Source: RGIG4140 sp045635565
GTDB taxonomy: Bacteria > Pseudomonadota > Alphaproteobacteria > CAAHEQ01 > UBA3637
Length of the DNA: 34,559 nt
Direction of reading: 5' to 3'
Assembly (NCBI GenBank): GCA_045635565.1
Contig: JAZTVX010000020.1
Location: 1 to 34,559 of the forward strand
Shown: positions 7,269 through 17,019 of the stretch, piece by piece
Layout: each line of letters starts with the position of its first letter
Position numbering within the stretch: the stretch's first letter is position 1
Position numbers and translations under genes: made by a program
The notes under the pieces: generated by a model
Told to the model about the DNA's origin: nothing
The model's input: the letters and a program-made list of their open reading frames with translations, nothing else
Database searches by the model: none

Positions 7269-8861
7269 ATGCGTCGATTTATTATACTGATATTGTGTTG
7301 GGTGTTGTTGGGAAGTCCCGTTGCGTTTGGTGTAACGTCAACAATATTGGCCGATACAAAAAATGGGTTGATTTTATCGGCATATAATTCAAAATTACCA
7401 CAACATCCGGCATCATTGACAAAGGTTATGACGCTTTATTTAACATTTAATGCGATTGAAAACGGTTTGTTGTCTATGGAAGATTTTTTACCGGTATCAT
7501 TACATGCGGCCAAGCAACCGGCATCTAAATTATATTTGAAGGCTGGGGAAACGATACGAGTTAAAGATGCCATTCATGCATTGATTGTGAAATCGGCCAA
7601 TGATGCTGCTGTTGTATTAGCAGAGGCATTGGCTCCGAGTGAAGTGGATTTTGCGAAAATGATGACGCAGGTTGCCAAAGAACTCGGATTAAAAAATACC
7701 GTGTTTCGCAATGCTTCGGGATTACATCATCCAGAACAGGTAACCACAGCACGAGATATGGCATTATTGACAATTGCTCTCATCAATCATTTTCCTCAAT
7801 ATTATGATATGTTTGATATGAAAGAATTTACCTATAAAGGAAAAGTTTACCAATCACATAATTATGTTACACGGTATTACAAAGGGGCAGAAGGATTAAA
7901 AACGGGTTATATTTCAGCCGTCGGCTTTAATATTATTTCCACGGCAAAACGGGGAGATTCCCGTTTGGTAACGGTTGTTATCGGTCATAAAACATCAAAA
8001 CAACGGGACAGACAGGCTGTTCGTTTGTTAGATAGGGGATTTTCCATGGTTAAAAGCCAAAAATCAGTTTTGAAAAAACTGAAACAGAAAGGGCAGGAGT
8101 TGGATATCCGATCAGTTGCCGTAAAGCCAAGTATGAAACCTCACTTAAAAACGATGGAACGGCGATTGGCTTTTGTTCGACGAATGACTGATAATCTGCA
8201 AGATATTCAATTAGCGAAATTGGAACAAAGTGGTCAGTTAAACAAATTGTTACCGGTAAAATTAGCCTCTCAGGAAATACAGCAAGGGGATAATGACGAA
8301 ATTCTTTCAAATGTTCATATAGCTTCAAATCATATATCTTATGTATCTTCGTTTGATGCAACATCTTTTGAGGGGCAAAATATTCTTGATGCGAATCACA
8401 ATGATATACCTGTGTCGAACGATGGGGCTTCTGTAGTGGTATCAGAAAAATCAGATTCAACTGTTTTGGATAATAATGATATGGCTGTTGTATCTCAAGT
8501 CAATCAAACACTAGAGAAAGGGCAAATTCTGCAAACAACACAGACGGTTCAAAATTCGGATGATGTATTGACAAATAGAACGCAACAAACGACTTTGTCG
8601 TCGGATACAATGGGTATGCGTCGTCCGACATGGGGCGTTCAAGTGGGGGCTTTTTCTCAAAAAACAGCGGCACAAAAACAGGCTGAAAAGGCTTATAAAA
8701 TTGTTAAAGGATCTGATAAATTTGTTAAAATCATAAAAAGTGATAAATTTTACCGTTCACGCATATATGGATTTAAGACGAAACAAGATGCGAACATGGC
8801 TTGTCGTCGATTGCAGTCAAAAAAAATGAATTGTATGACGTTGCAACCGATTTCTTTATAA
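7269..8861 (+). CDS. D-alanyl-D-alanine carboxypeptidase (S11 family) with C-terminal SPOR domain
   Basis: A penicillin-binding protein that trims the terminal D-Ala from peptidoglycan stem peptides in the periplasm. The signal peptide covers residues 1-21. The three active-site motifs are present: SLTK (S49, K52), SAN (109-111) and KTG (211-213). A long linker follows, then a SPOR domain at about 448-528 (WGVQVGAFSQ ... YRSRIYGF) that binds denuded septal glycan strands. It lacks the typical PBP5 membrane-anchoring tail; the SPOR domain may localise it instead. This S11-SPOR arrangement is known from Alphaproteobacteria. ATG 7269 has AAAGGG at 7255-7260. It is divergent from uvrC across a 137-bp gap. 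Confidence 0.92.
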   Translation: MRRFIILILCWVLLGSPVAFGVTSTILADTKNGLILSAYNSKLPQHPASLTKVMTLYLTFNAIENGLLSMEDFLPVSLHAAKQPASKLYLKAGETIRVKDAIHALIVKSANDAAVVLAEALAPSEVDFAKMMTQVAKELGLKNTVFRNASGLHHPEQVTTARDMALLTIALINHFPQYYDMFDMKEFTYKGKVYQSHNYVTRYYKGAEGLKTGYISAVGFNIISTAKRGDSRLVTVVIGHKTSKQRDRQAVRLLDRGFSMVKSQKSVLKKLKQKGQELDIRSVAVKPSMKPHLKTMERRLAFVRRMTDNLQDIQLAKLEQSGQLNKLLPVKLASQEIQQGDNDEILSNVHIASNHISYVSSFDATSFEGQNILDANHNDIPVSNDGASVVVSEKSDSTVLDNNDMAVVSQVNQTLEKGQILQTTQTVQNSDDVLTNRTQQTTLSSDTMGMRRPTWGVQVGAFSQKTAAQKQAEKAYKIVKGSDKFVKIIKSDKFYRSRIYGFKTKQDANMACRRLQSKKMNCMTLQPISL

Positions 8862-9479
8862 GAAAAAAGATAGAGTTTTGTTCTTTTTGAAGATTGTTTT
8901 GGTTGTATTTTGAGTTTATTTGTTTTTAAAGTAAAATACTGTATAGTTCGTTATTTTTACGTTTAGGGTCTCAAAATGATTGTTTGAATTTGTGGTATGT
9001 TCTTTTTGCACCTGCTTCTTAAAATATATCAATAAAATTAAACTTTTATTTTTTTTGTGTCTGTCCAAAAACAGAGTTGTATAGTGATAACATATGAGGA
9101 AAAAACTTTTCATCCTAAAAGAATAATAAATGGGATAAAACACCCCAATTATTCAGGGAATAGTTGATATCGTATTTGGGGTTATATAAAAATAAGATAA
9201 CTGACAAAATAATGAAAATCACAAATGAAACAGGTTTTCAATAGTTGAAATGTTTGCTGTATCGGATTATTGTCGATGTTTTGTCAAAAAGAAATCTTGT
9301 GATTTATACAATAGCATAGATAGTTGTCGTTTAAACAAAGTCATTATTTCTATGAATAGAATACCATTATTACTTACATTATTTATCGTATGTCTATGAT
9401 AATTATGGCACGACTAATTGTACAGTTGTTATAGACTATTCCTTAGTATCTCTGATTTTATTTTAACTTCTTAAAAAAA
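8862..9479. other. 618-bp intergenic stretch, no gene seen
   Basis: It separates the convergent carboxypeptidase and VirB6-like genes. A weak A/T-rich stem lies just after the stop at 8861 (about 8865-8890). A 7-bp pair ACCCCAA/TTGGGGT with a loop of about 32 nt lies near 9140-9185. Neither is a strong terminator. Open frames here lack ribosome binding sites. The terminator of the minus-strand operon was not identified. Confidence 0.5.
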
Positions 9480-11429
9480 TCATGTTTTTGGTTTATCACC
9501 TGATGAATCTTCCGTGAATTGTGAAGCGGAGTTTTTGTTCACTTGGCTATCTTTTAAATCTTTTCCGAGTTTATTCCCAGCGGCAAATCCGGCAACACCA
9601 GTAACAATTGCACCACCTGTTTTACCAATTTGAGAAACAGCCGTCAATGAAGTGGATGTTCCTTTAACCATCGCAGTAACGCCCGTATTGCTCATGTTAA
9701 TCCATGAGTTAGTCAACCGTTCAACAATTGTTGAGGCTTTATCTAAAATTTGAATGGATAAAAAGGCAAAAGAAGCAAAAACAATCATTGTTTGCAAAGG
9801 TGAAAAGCCTGTTAAAGAACCAATAGCCGAGTCAACCAAAGTATCTGTTATACCGGAAGCCCAAGAACCGCCGTCTGCCGAATCACTGCCATCAACCAGA
9901 GGATCGTTCCCTTCTAATACTCCGGCAAAAGAACCCAACATTTGGGTTGGTGAACTCTTAATGGACATAATAACAAATCCTACAATGGTTTTTGTCGGTA
10001 ACAAAACTGTAAATCCAATCAAAATCATCGAGATAGCAATGGAAATAGCAATCAATGTAACCATCGAATGAACAATCAATATCCACGCTTTTGATGTATA
10101 AGAACGAGTTCCCTTAAACACAAAGAAAACAAGCCATACGGGAGTCAATACCAGTACAAAACCCAATTTCATGGTTGCACTCATAATATAAAAACCCACA
10201 ATGACCATTAACAACGAAAATAAAATGACAAACAGTAATCCTGTAAACAAACCGGAAATTGAGGGAAATGAAAAAGCAGAACCTGTTTCGGACATTGATG
10301 GTTTGGCGGCAAATGATTTAGGGGCTGATGTCGAATAACAAGTTATCGCTTGACCTAATGCAATCATCGGAGCAACTTGTTTGTAAACGGAGCATACTGT
10401 ACACAACATGGCATTTACCGTTCCTTGATCCAAAAACTGATTACTGGCAACAGTCATATCACCGGTTTGTGAGCACCATTTACATTCAGCACTTCCTCCG
10501 ACAAATCGTGCCATTTCCGTGACTAGATTCCCCCCCTTTTTGACTTCACGACTGCCGATTTCGGAAAATGTAATTGCTAGTGAAGCCGCATATTGAACAA
10601 AAGGTGATATCACCATACGATAAACATTCACGAGTGGAGCATGTAACAATCCGGCGACAATAATAACAATAATTGCTTTATGCAAAATATTTGTCAGATA
10701 TTCAGATATACGAGCAAATCCAAACTTTCCAAAAAAAGCTAATGTGACATATGCCAACCAAAACAAAAACAAAATACACAACAATGTTATTGACATTGAC
10801 CGTACAACATCATAAGAGGCAACCGCTACCCGTTGAATAGACGCTAACATTAAACCTGTAATATCACACGGCCAACAACTATCCTTATTTAGATAACTTT
10901 TAACCAATGATGTGATTGGGCTACATTTTTGCGATAATCCTTTTTGCAGTGCTGCCGCCTTGTTGATATATTCTTCTGAGCATTTGAGTGCTTCATTATC
11001 AATGCTTCTTTTTTGACCTTGTAATGACTTTATATATGAATAAATAGTTTGGGCTTTATCCAATATTTTAGGGTCATACATTTGGTCTTGTGAATCAACT
11101 CCGTTACATACATCCTTTTTATTATTTGATATATAATTGCTCATTTTTCGAATGGCAGCCTGATCAGAAGCATCAGCATTGCGTTGACCGATGCTTTGTG
11201 CAAAAACAGGAGTTGTTCCAATTGTTACAATCAAACAAGCAAATAAAAACCAGACAAAAATATCTTTTTTCAAGACACATTTAACATAATAAACAGCAAA
11301 CAAGAAAACCAAAATAGCCAATGTCATACAAACAGGAAAAACAATATGGGCAAATGCCGGAATTCGTGTTAAAAATCCCGTTACAACTAAAATTGACAGA
11401 AATGCTAATAATCTTAATATTCGTTTCAT
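9480..11429 (-). CDS. VirB6/TrbL-family type IV secretion membrane protein (paralogue A)
   Basis: 649 residues. Two hydrophobic segments open the protein, ending in a signal-like VFAQS near 75-79. A periplasmic region with several cysteines follows, then CWPC at 185-188 directly before a polytopic core of at least six membrane segments, as in the TrbL/VirB6 family. A second cysteine pair (CKWC) lies in a later loop with CTVC beyond it. The C-terminal tail is polar. VirB6 proteins form the inner-membrane part of the translocation channel. This is the last gene of a three-gene minus-strand operon, 35 bp after paralogue B, with a moderate GGTGAG binding site. It is the longest of the three, owing to the N-terminal extension. 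Confidence 0.82.
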   Translation of the reverse strand: MKRILRLLAFLSILVVTGFLTRIPAFAHIVFPVCMTLAILVFLFAVYYVKCVLKKDIFVWFLFACLIVTIGTTPVFAQSIGQRNADASDQAAIRKMSNYISNNKKDVCNGVDSQDQMYDPKILDKAQTIYSYIKSLQGQKRSIDNEALKCSEEYINKAAALQKGLSQKCSPITSLVKSYLNKDSCWPCDITGLMLASIQRVAVASYDVVRSMSITLLCILFLFWLAYVTLAFFGKFGFARISEYLTNILHKAIIVIIVAGLLHAPLVNVYRMVISPFVQYAASLAITFSEIGSREVKKGGNLVTEMARFVGGSAECKWCSQTGDMTVASNQFLDQGTVNAMLCTVCSVYKQVAPMIALGQAITCYSTSAPKSFAAKPSMSETGSAFSFPSISGLFTGLLFVILFSLLMVIVGFYIMSATMKLGFVLVLTPVWLVFFVFKGTRSYTSKAWILIVHSMVTLIAISIAISMILIGFTVLLPTKTIVGFVIMSIKSSPTQMLGSFAGVLEGNDPLVDGSDSADGGSWASGITDTLVDSAIGSLTGFSPLQTMIVFASFAFLSIQILDKASTIVERLTNSWINMSNTGVTAMVKGTSTSLTAVSQIGKTGGAIVTGVAGFAAGNKLGKDLKDSQVNKNSASQFTEDSSGDKPKT

Positions 11430-11464
11430 TTCAACTCACCCAATTTCATTTTGTGTAACCTATC

Positions 11465-12787
11465 TTATTTCATACCTGCTGTTCGGGCGGCTTCTGCTTG
11501 ACGTTGTGAATTATCACCGCCACCGATATTTTCACCCGAATCATTTAAAATACCACCTTTATACATACCTGTTCCGGCATTACGGGCAGCATCAGCCATC
11601 ATGGCACTGCCCATTGCACTTCCGATACCTGTTCCGACCATGGCAGCACCGGCAATAAATTTACCGGCCTGTGTAGCCATACCTGTCATTTGACCAATAA
11701 CAGCCATCATTTGTGTTCTGTTAATGGCTCCGGTTAAAAACGATGTAATACGGGGAATATCGCCTGCCATTTTGAACATACAGTAAATCAAGGCAAAGAA
11801 ACCCAATGCATTTGTTGACATACTCTTTAAACCGGTTAAAATCAATACATCTGTCATTTGTTTTCCGACAGAAAAATCTTTTGAATACGTTTTGATAACG
11901 CTGATAAGAACAGCCAAATAAATACATGTTACTAAAATTTGCATAACACCGATAAATAAAGCATGCCATGCTTCTTTCATAAAGTTTTTGGTTGAGGGGA
12001 AAATAAAACTGATTAAGAAAAAGGGGAACATCACAATCACAATACCCAGAATGATAAATCCTTCCATAAAGACCAATGGAATAACCAACATCAGATAGAT
12101 AAAAACGAACATGATGAATAAGCCCAATCCCCAGGAAACAACATCCGTACTGACGAGCATTCTGGCACCCAATCCAATGCCGGAACTAAATCCTAAATAA
12201 ACGCGATAAACAATATCTTGCAATTGATTGCCGATTTCGGCTGTAAAAATCGGTGAATTGCCAGTCATTGAATCATAACTGGATGCTGCCGCAAAACTTT
12301 TTGCAATTGTCGGATCGGCAAACATAATTCCCCGAGCCAAATCTACAACCATACTAATAACTGGTGTGACACAAAGATCAAGGATATATAAAGTATTTTC
12401 AGGAGTAAACAAGATAGCTGCGACGATGAGGGATTTAAATAAAACAGCAACCATTCCTGTGAAAAAATCTTTGATATTCGGTTCTTTTAAGGCAACCAAA
12501 AATTTACCGACCGTGAAAAGAATCCAAAACAAAACGGCTACACCCAAAAAATTCAAAGCCCACCCACATACATTCGGAAAAGCGTGCGTTGTTAAATTAC
12601 CAATACCTTCCCAAACAACTTTATATCCGGTACAGGGCCAACAATTTTCTTTTTGAACGGTCAGCAGTTTCTGTATTTCTTCGGGCATGGCAGGAGAACA
12701 CCCACCCAACAATAAGAGCGAGCAAAAAAGTAACCCTCTTTTCAGAGTTTTTAATCGAATATTGAGTAACGATTTCAATATTGACAT
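11465..12787 (-). CDS. VirB6/TrbL-family lipoprotein-like membrane protein (paralogue B)
   Basis: 440 residues. It opens with a lipoprotein signal (LLLLGGC, C30 predicted to be acylated), then CWPC at 49-52, then a core of about six membrane segments ending near residue 370, and a Gly/Ala-rich C-terminal part. The core and the CWxC position match its two neighbours, so all three are paralogues. AAAGGAG (about 12794-12800) precedes ATG 12787. It begins 21 bp after the end of paralogue C. A lipobox in a VirB6-like protein is known from some type IV secretion loci; whether it is processed here is not shown by the sequence. Confidence 0.82.
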   Translation of the reverse strand: MSILKSLLNIRLKTLKRGLLFCSLLLLGGCSPAMPEEIQKLLTVQKENCWPCTGYKVVWEGIGNLTTHAFPNVCGWALNFLGVAVLFWILFTVGKFLVALKEPNIKDFFTGMVAVLFKSLIVAAILFTPENTLYILDLCVTPVISMVVDLARGIMFADPTIAKSFAAASSYDSMTGNSPIFTAEIGNQLQDIVYRVYLGFSSGIGLGARMLVSTDVVSWGLGLFIMFVFIYLMLVIPLVFMEGFIILGIVIVMFPFFLISFIFPSTKNFMKEAWHALFIGVMQILVTCIYLAVLISVIKTYSKDFSVGKQMTDVLILTGLKSMSTNALGFFALIYCMFKMAGDIPRITSFLTGAINRTQMMAVIGQMTGMATQAGKFIAGAAMVGTGIGSAMGSAMMADAARNAGTGMYKGGILNDSGENIGGGDNSQRQAEAARTAGMK

Positions 12788-12808
12788 TTTTTACTCCTTT
12801 AAACAAAT

Positions 12809-14278
12809 TTAATCACGCATTTCATATGGGCTCTTTGTTGGCTCTGGTGTGCCGTTGCTACTGTTGCCAGGTTGTTGTTTTGGGGTTTGAGCCGGCTTTG
12901 AATCGCCAAAGATCATGTTCTTTAAACCATCGCCTTCCCAACCCAATTTGTCTTTGATAGTTTTTGCTTGAGTGTCAGCACTTGAAAAATCACCTTTTGC
13001 AAATGCAGCAATACCACCACTTAATACACCGATAGAACCGGCAAATCCCAACGCTTTACCGGCAGTACTGGCCATTTGTGTTTCCATCCCTTGTCCGATA
13101 TTAAACCCATATGATTGAGAAATACGGGCAGCAAATTCATCAGGGGCTCCCAACAATGATTTACAAAACAAACCTAAAGCAAATGTCAATAAAACATTAC
13201 TGCTGAAAACGGAAACTTGGGTTGCAGCCAATTTGTCGTACCCGGGAATGAGTAATTGAAGCACTTCGTTTAAATTTGGTAACATGTATTGTAACAACTG
13301 CATAATGAGGGCAAAAACAACACCAAATGCTATAAAACTGACACATGTTGCCAAAAACATATTCCACGCATTTTTGGTATATTGAACTGTTGCCGGAAAT
13401 ACCCATAAAATCACCCAAAACGGCATCAATGCTGCAATAAATGCCAAACGTACGAGGTTTTCCATCAGTCTGAATGGAACGGATAAATATATCATGAAAA
13501 AGGCACCAAAAATAATACTACCCGACAAAATCATTGGTGGATCCGGCAAGAACCAACTTGAAACCAGTCCCATACCAATAACGCACAAACCGACAACCAT
13601 ACCTAAAATCAGATTAGCACTCATTGTTGCCAACATACATTTCATTGAATATAATAATTCATATGAAAACGCCTTTCCACCACTGTCTGAACCAGCAACA
13701 TTTTTAAATGTCGCACATACATCCGAGGCCTGACCGGCCACACCACTTACGGCACTTTTGAAGAGAGAATTAACTTGTGAACTGCCTGTTAACGTAGAAG
13801 CATCCATAAATTCAATACCTAAATTCAATGCATAACTCAATAAAGGTGTAATAATTAACCCAAAAATCTGAACCGTTCCAAAAATAATAGCGGCAGCAAC
13901 AATGGCACGACCTAAATGTTTAAACAATTCGCCCATGAATTGCATTAAATCAACTTCCTGCAGCTTGGTAACAGTTGCACCGACACGGAAAGCAATAAAA
14001 AATAAAATACCGACGCCCAAAGTTGCCAAAGTAATATCTTTGAGTTGGTTGGCCACATGGGTTGCCAATTGATTTGTTGCTTCAAACAAGGCCGTAAAAA
14101 TCGGGCAAAACCAACAATACCCACTTTCACCATCACCAAAACCAATCAGTGAGAGGACTTTGGTAAACAATTTGCCACCTAATGCTTCCAAACCAGCATG
14201 AGCCTGTGTTCCATACAAAAACACACAACAAAACATTAACAAAACAAGGATACAACGTACGGATAAAAATTTTTTCAT
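12809..14278 (-). CDS. VirB6/TrbL-family type IV secretion membrane protein (paralogue C)
   Basis: I start at ATG 14278, which has GAGGGG at 14286-14291; a frame from 14344 would add 22 residues with no binding site and would overlap the -10 box. The product has 489 residues: a signal peptide ending AHA at about 28, CWFC at 55-58, then a polytopic core, and a polar Pro/Gln-rich C-terminus. It is the first gene of the operon. The channel role is inferred from the family. No other type IV components (VirB4, VirB8-B11, VirD4) are in the window. Confidence 0.82.
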   Translation of the reverse strand: MKKFLSVRCILVLLMFCCVFLYGTQAHAGLEALGGKLFTKVLSLIGFGDGESGYCWFCPIFTALFEATNQLATHVANQLKDITLATLGVGILFFIAFRVGATVTKLQEVDLMQFMGELFKHLGRAIVAAAIIFGTVQIFGLIITPLLSYALNLGIEFMDASTLTGSSQVNSLFKSAVSGVAGQASDVCATFKNVAGSDSGGKAFSYELLYSMKCMLATMSANLILGMVVGLCVIGMGLVSSWFLPDPPMILSGSIIFGAFFMIYLSVPFRLMENLVRLAFIAALMPFWVILWVFPATVQYTKNAWNMFLATCVSFIAFGVVFALIMQLLQYMLPNLNEVLQLLIPGYDKLAATQVSVFSSNVLLTFALGLFCKSLLGAPDEFAARISQSYGFNIGQGMETQMASTAGKALGFAGSIGVLSGGIAAFAKGDFSSADTQAKTIKDKLGWEGDGLKNMIFGDSKPAQTPKQQPGNSSNGTPEPTKSPYEMRD

Positions 14279-14314
14279 GAGAAAACCCCTCAAAAAATAG
14301 TTGCTTATTTTAGT

Positions 14315-14323
14315 ATTATAACA
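14315..14323 (-). promoter_or_regulatory. Extended -10 promoter of the VirB6-like operon
   Basis: On the minus strand, TGTTATAAT is a perfect extended -10 element about 37 bp before the start at 14278. The -35 region is T-rich and poor, as often seen with extended -10 promoters. Confidence 0.65.
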
Positions 14324-14406
14324 TATTTTTGAAAAAAACAACACTTTTTAATAGATTCTTGTTAAAAAATGTTTATACTGATAAAACAAAGTAAGGAGTA
14401 ACAGAT

Positions 14407-15042
14407 ATGGCATCGAAAGATATTTTATTTGATTTGTACAAAAAATTATATGAGCAAAGAGCCGTTCTTTCGGCTGCTCCGGCGTTAACAATGGATATTA
14501 CTCACTATACGGCACAATCTTATCCGGACCAATTGGCAGAAAAAGAATGTGCGGCTGTTGTGTCTTATTTGTGTGGTGTTCCTGATGTGTATGATATTGA
14601 AGTTAATGATGTTTTAAATATTGTTAAAAAAAATTATGAAAATCATCCTTTTTGGAAAAACGCCATTCTCGATTTTTTAGAGTATAAATTAAAACAAAAA
14701 GAAGAAGAGTTGTTTAAACAAAACATTGATTTGTTGAATGAGTCATCTCGTGTTCTTGAAGAAATCAAGCGAGAAGAACACAAACAAAAGGAACTTGTCA
14801 AAAAATTCGGTTCCGTTGTAGCTAAAGAAGGATTCCATGTTGATGCTTACCGTTTAATAAAAACATATTTTAGTATGTATCGTCAGGACCCGAAAAAAGC
14901 CTATGAAACGTTGATTTCTAATCCGGCGTACTTTTCTCACATTATCACAATGGATAAAAATGATAATATCTTGTTAACGCCGTCAGAGGCTATCGCTGAA
15001 AATAAAAAATTGGCCGCTTTTTTGAAAAAACTCAAAATATAG
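14407..15042 (+). CDS. Unrecognised 211-residue protein, helical
   Basis: ATG 14407 has AAGGAG at 14393-14398. No signal peptide or membrane segment is seen. The central part (about 93-134) is a Lys/Glu-rich likely coiled coil; the rest is predicted helical. I recognise no family. It is the first gene of a plus-strand set divergent from the VirB6-like operon, with 128 bp between the two starts, so shared regulation is plausible. A cytoplasmic accessory or chaperone-like role in secretion is a guess from position only. Confidence 0.7.
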   Translation: MASKDILFDLYKKLYEQRAVLSAAPALTMDITHYTAQSYPDQLAEKECAAVVSYLCGVPDVYDIEVNDVLNIVKKNYENHPFWKNAILDFLEYKLKQKEEELFKQNIDLLNESSRVLEEIKREEHKQKELVKKFGSVVAKEGFHVDAYRLIKTYFSMYRQDPKKAYETLISNPAYFSHIITMDKNDNILLTPSEAIAENKKLAAFLKKLKI

Positions 15043-15045
15043 CGT

Positions 15046-15073
15046 TTGACAATCAAACAAAGTGTGATATAAT
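15046..15073 (+). promoter_or_regulatory. Strong sigma70-type promoter
   Basis: TTGACA (15046-15051), 16 bp, TATAAT (15068-15073), with TG one base before the -10 box. All twelve consensus bases are present. It drives the gene at 15110. Confidence 0.9.
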
Positions 15074-15109
15074 GTAAAAATCGTATATTTTTACTATAAG
15101 GAGTTCAAA

Positions 15110-16990
15110 ATGGCAAATTCGTTTCTGACTGAAGAACAAATCAATCGTTTATCCGCTTCTTCAAGTGAATTGTTTGGGCGTAATGTACGTGCGTTTACGT
15201 CATTATTATCTGAAGAAGCAAGTCAACGGCAAGAGATAGAAAATGCCGTCCGTTCAAATGATTTAGGCCGTTTGAAAACAATAATTGTTGGATTAAGCGG
15301 AACAAAAGGTATTGATGCAAATACTATTGCACAAATGCAGACGGCTATTCGAAGAAAAGAGTCCGCTGATTATGCCATTCAAGCATCCAAGGCATATCCT
15401 TATATTGCTCAAAAAAAAGAAAAGGGTCAGGCTTTAACTGAGAAGGAAGAAAAATTTTGGAATAACAAAGATGCAGCAGCCCGAAAGGTTAAAATAGTTT
15501 ATTCCGAATATCTGGGAAATCAGGTTGATTTGACGGAAAATCAGTCAACTGTATCATTTTTTAACGATTCGGTTCAATATGATACCACATCTCAAACTTC
15601 TGATTATACAGCAGATACGACAAGTTTTACGGTTACCAATCCTATTCAGGAAGAACCGGATATTGATACAACCGTTCCACATTCCGTTTCAACATATGAT
15701 ATTTCTAATCCGGATTATCAACCACAATCTTTTCGAACTGTTACTGATGAGTTTTCATTAAGGGATGGACAAGGAAATGCCATCAAATCTGATGATACAC
15801 AGACTATTTCAGCATCAGATACCGCAATAGAGCAATACTATGACGGCATACCGTTTGGGGATTCGGATCGTTATGATTCTTTTTCCGGTGATTCGGATTA
15901 TGATGCTCAATATCAAAAAGAAGCAAATTTACGTGATGATGCCCGTGACGGTAAACAAACAACCCCTCAAAGCATTGAAGATATATATAAAGATCGTATG
16001 CAGGGTGAATTTGGTTATGCCGGTGATTGGCAGTTTTATGAACAGAAAAAAACCGATTGGCTTCCCATCTTTGAAAAAACCGTTTTAGAACCGATGAAAA
16101 AATTCGGAGGGGAAAAAGAAATTGGTGATTTAATTATGAATGTTATGTTTCAGGCATCAATGGTGCCATTGGAATTTTTAACAGCTTACTTAAAACAAAG
16201 AACGGAAAAAAACAAAGAAGCCAAAAAGAAATTTGATGATAGTCGAGATGCTGCCATTGATAATAACCTTAAAAATCGCGGATTAAGTCGAAATGATTTG
16301 GCATCACAATTAGCACACCGTGCAAAAAATTGGATTTTAAATGATCCACGTTATTCGAATTTACCGAAAGAAGGGCCTTATACAAAATTGGAACAGGCTT
16401 TGGTTGCTCGTCGAGATTTTGCTCAATCTTTACCCAGAACCTCCAACGGCGACTTAGATTGGGGTAAAATGACTTCTAAACAACAAAAACAGTATGCTTC
16501 ATATATGCTTTCCTTTGCAAATTCACCACAGTGGAAAGGGTATGTTTTTGAAATGGCTGGCGTTCGTTGGAAAAGCAGTGAATTTGAAAGACAAGCAAAG
16601 ATTGCTTCTCAAATGCAGGTTCGGGATAGTTTCGTGAACACGAATCAACCGTTGCCGACTCCTCCGACCGGAGCCAGAACGCCGGAAGAAATTCGCATGC
16701 GTGATGAAGCCCTTCAACGTAAACAAATCGAACGTATTGAAAATATTGAAATTGTTGGTGGATTAAAGGATCCGAAAATTCGTGTTGATGGGCAAGAAAT
16801 GAAAATTGAGGTAACAACACTGGAAGAATTAAAAAGATTGCAAGATAGATTAAAACGGGAAACAGAAGCAACAAAAGAATCCCGTGCTCAGATTCATGCA
16901 ATGTTACGTAGTGTTGAAGCTGTCAGAAGTGGTCGGGCAACAACCGTTTCTTTGACACCAACTCGTACAAGAACAGGTAACACCAAGTAA
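15110..16990 (+). CDS. Unrecognised 626-residue protein with acidic Ser/Thr/Asp-rich middle
   Basis: ATG 15110 has AAGGAG at 15098-15103 and a consensus promoter just upstream, so strong expression is expected. Residues 1-125 are helical and charged. About 145-300 is low-complexity, rich in Asp, Ser, Thr, Gln and Tyr, probably disordered. The C-terminal half is basic and helical with a likely coiled coil near 565-605. No signal peptide or membrane segment is seen, and I know no matching family. It lies 29 bp before the gene at 17020 and belongs to the set divergent from the VirB6-like genes. An abundant cytoplasmic or secreted protein is possible. Confidence 0.7.
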   Translation: MANSFLTEEQINRLSASSSELFGRNVRAFTSLLSEEASQRQEIENAVRSNDLGRLKTIIVGLSGTKGIDANTIAQMQTAIRRKESADYAIQASKAYPYIAQKKEKGQALTEKEEKFWNNKDAAARKVKIVYSEYLGNQVDLTENQSTVSFFNDSVQYDTTSQTSDYTADTTSFTVTNPIQEEPDIDTTVPHSVSTYDISNPDYQPQSFRTVTDEFSLRDGQGNAIKSDDTQTISASDTAIEQYYDGIPFGDSDRYDSFSGDSDYDAQYQKEANLRDDARDGKQTTPQSIEDIYKDRMQGEFGYAGDWQFYEQKKTDWLPIFEKTVLEPMKKFGGEKEIGDLIMNVMFQASMVPLEFLTAYLKQRTEKNKEAKKKFDDSRDAAIDNNLKNRGLSRNDLASQLAHRAKNWILNDPRYSNLPKEGPYTKLEQALVARRDFAQSLPRTSNGDLDWGKMTSKQQKQYASYMLSFANSPQWKGYVFEMAGVRWKSSEFERQAKIASQMQVRDSFVNTNQPLPTPPTGARTPEEIRMRDEALQRKQIERIENIEIVGGLKDPKIRVDGQEMKIEVTTLEELKRLQDRLKRETEATKESRAQIHAMLRSVEAVRSGRATTVSLTPTRTRTGNTK

Positions 16991-17019
16991 GATAACATAC
17001 ACATATTATAGGAGACGAA

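Noticed and set aside
8916..9143. 75-codon minus-strand frame
   Set aside because: Low-complexity, no binding site, no recognisable domain.
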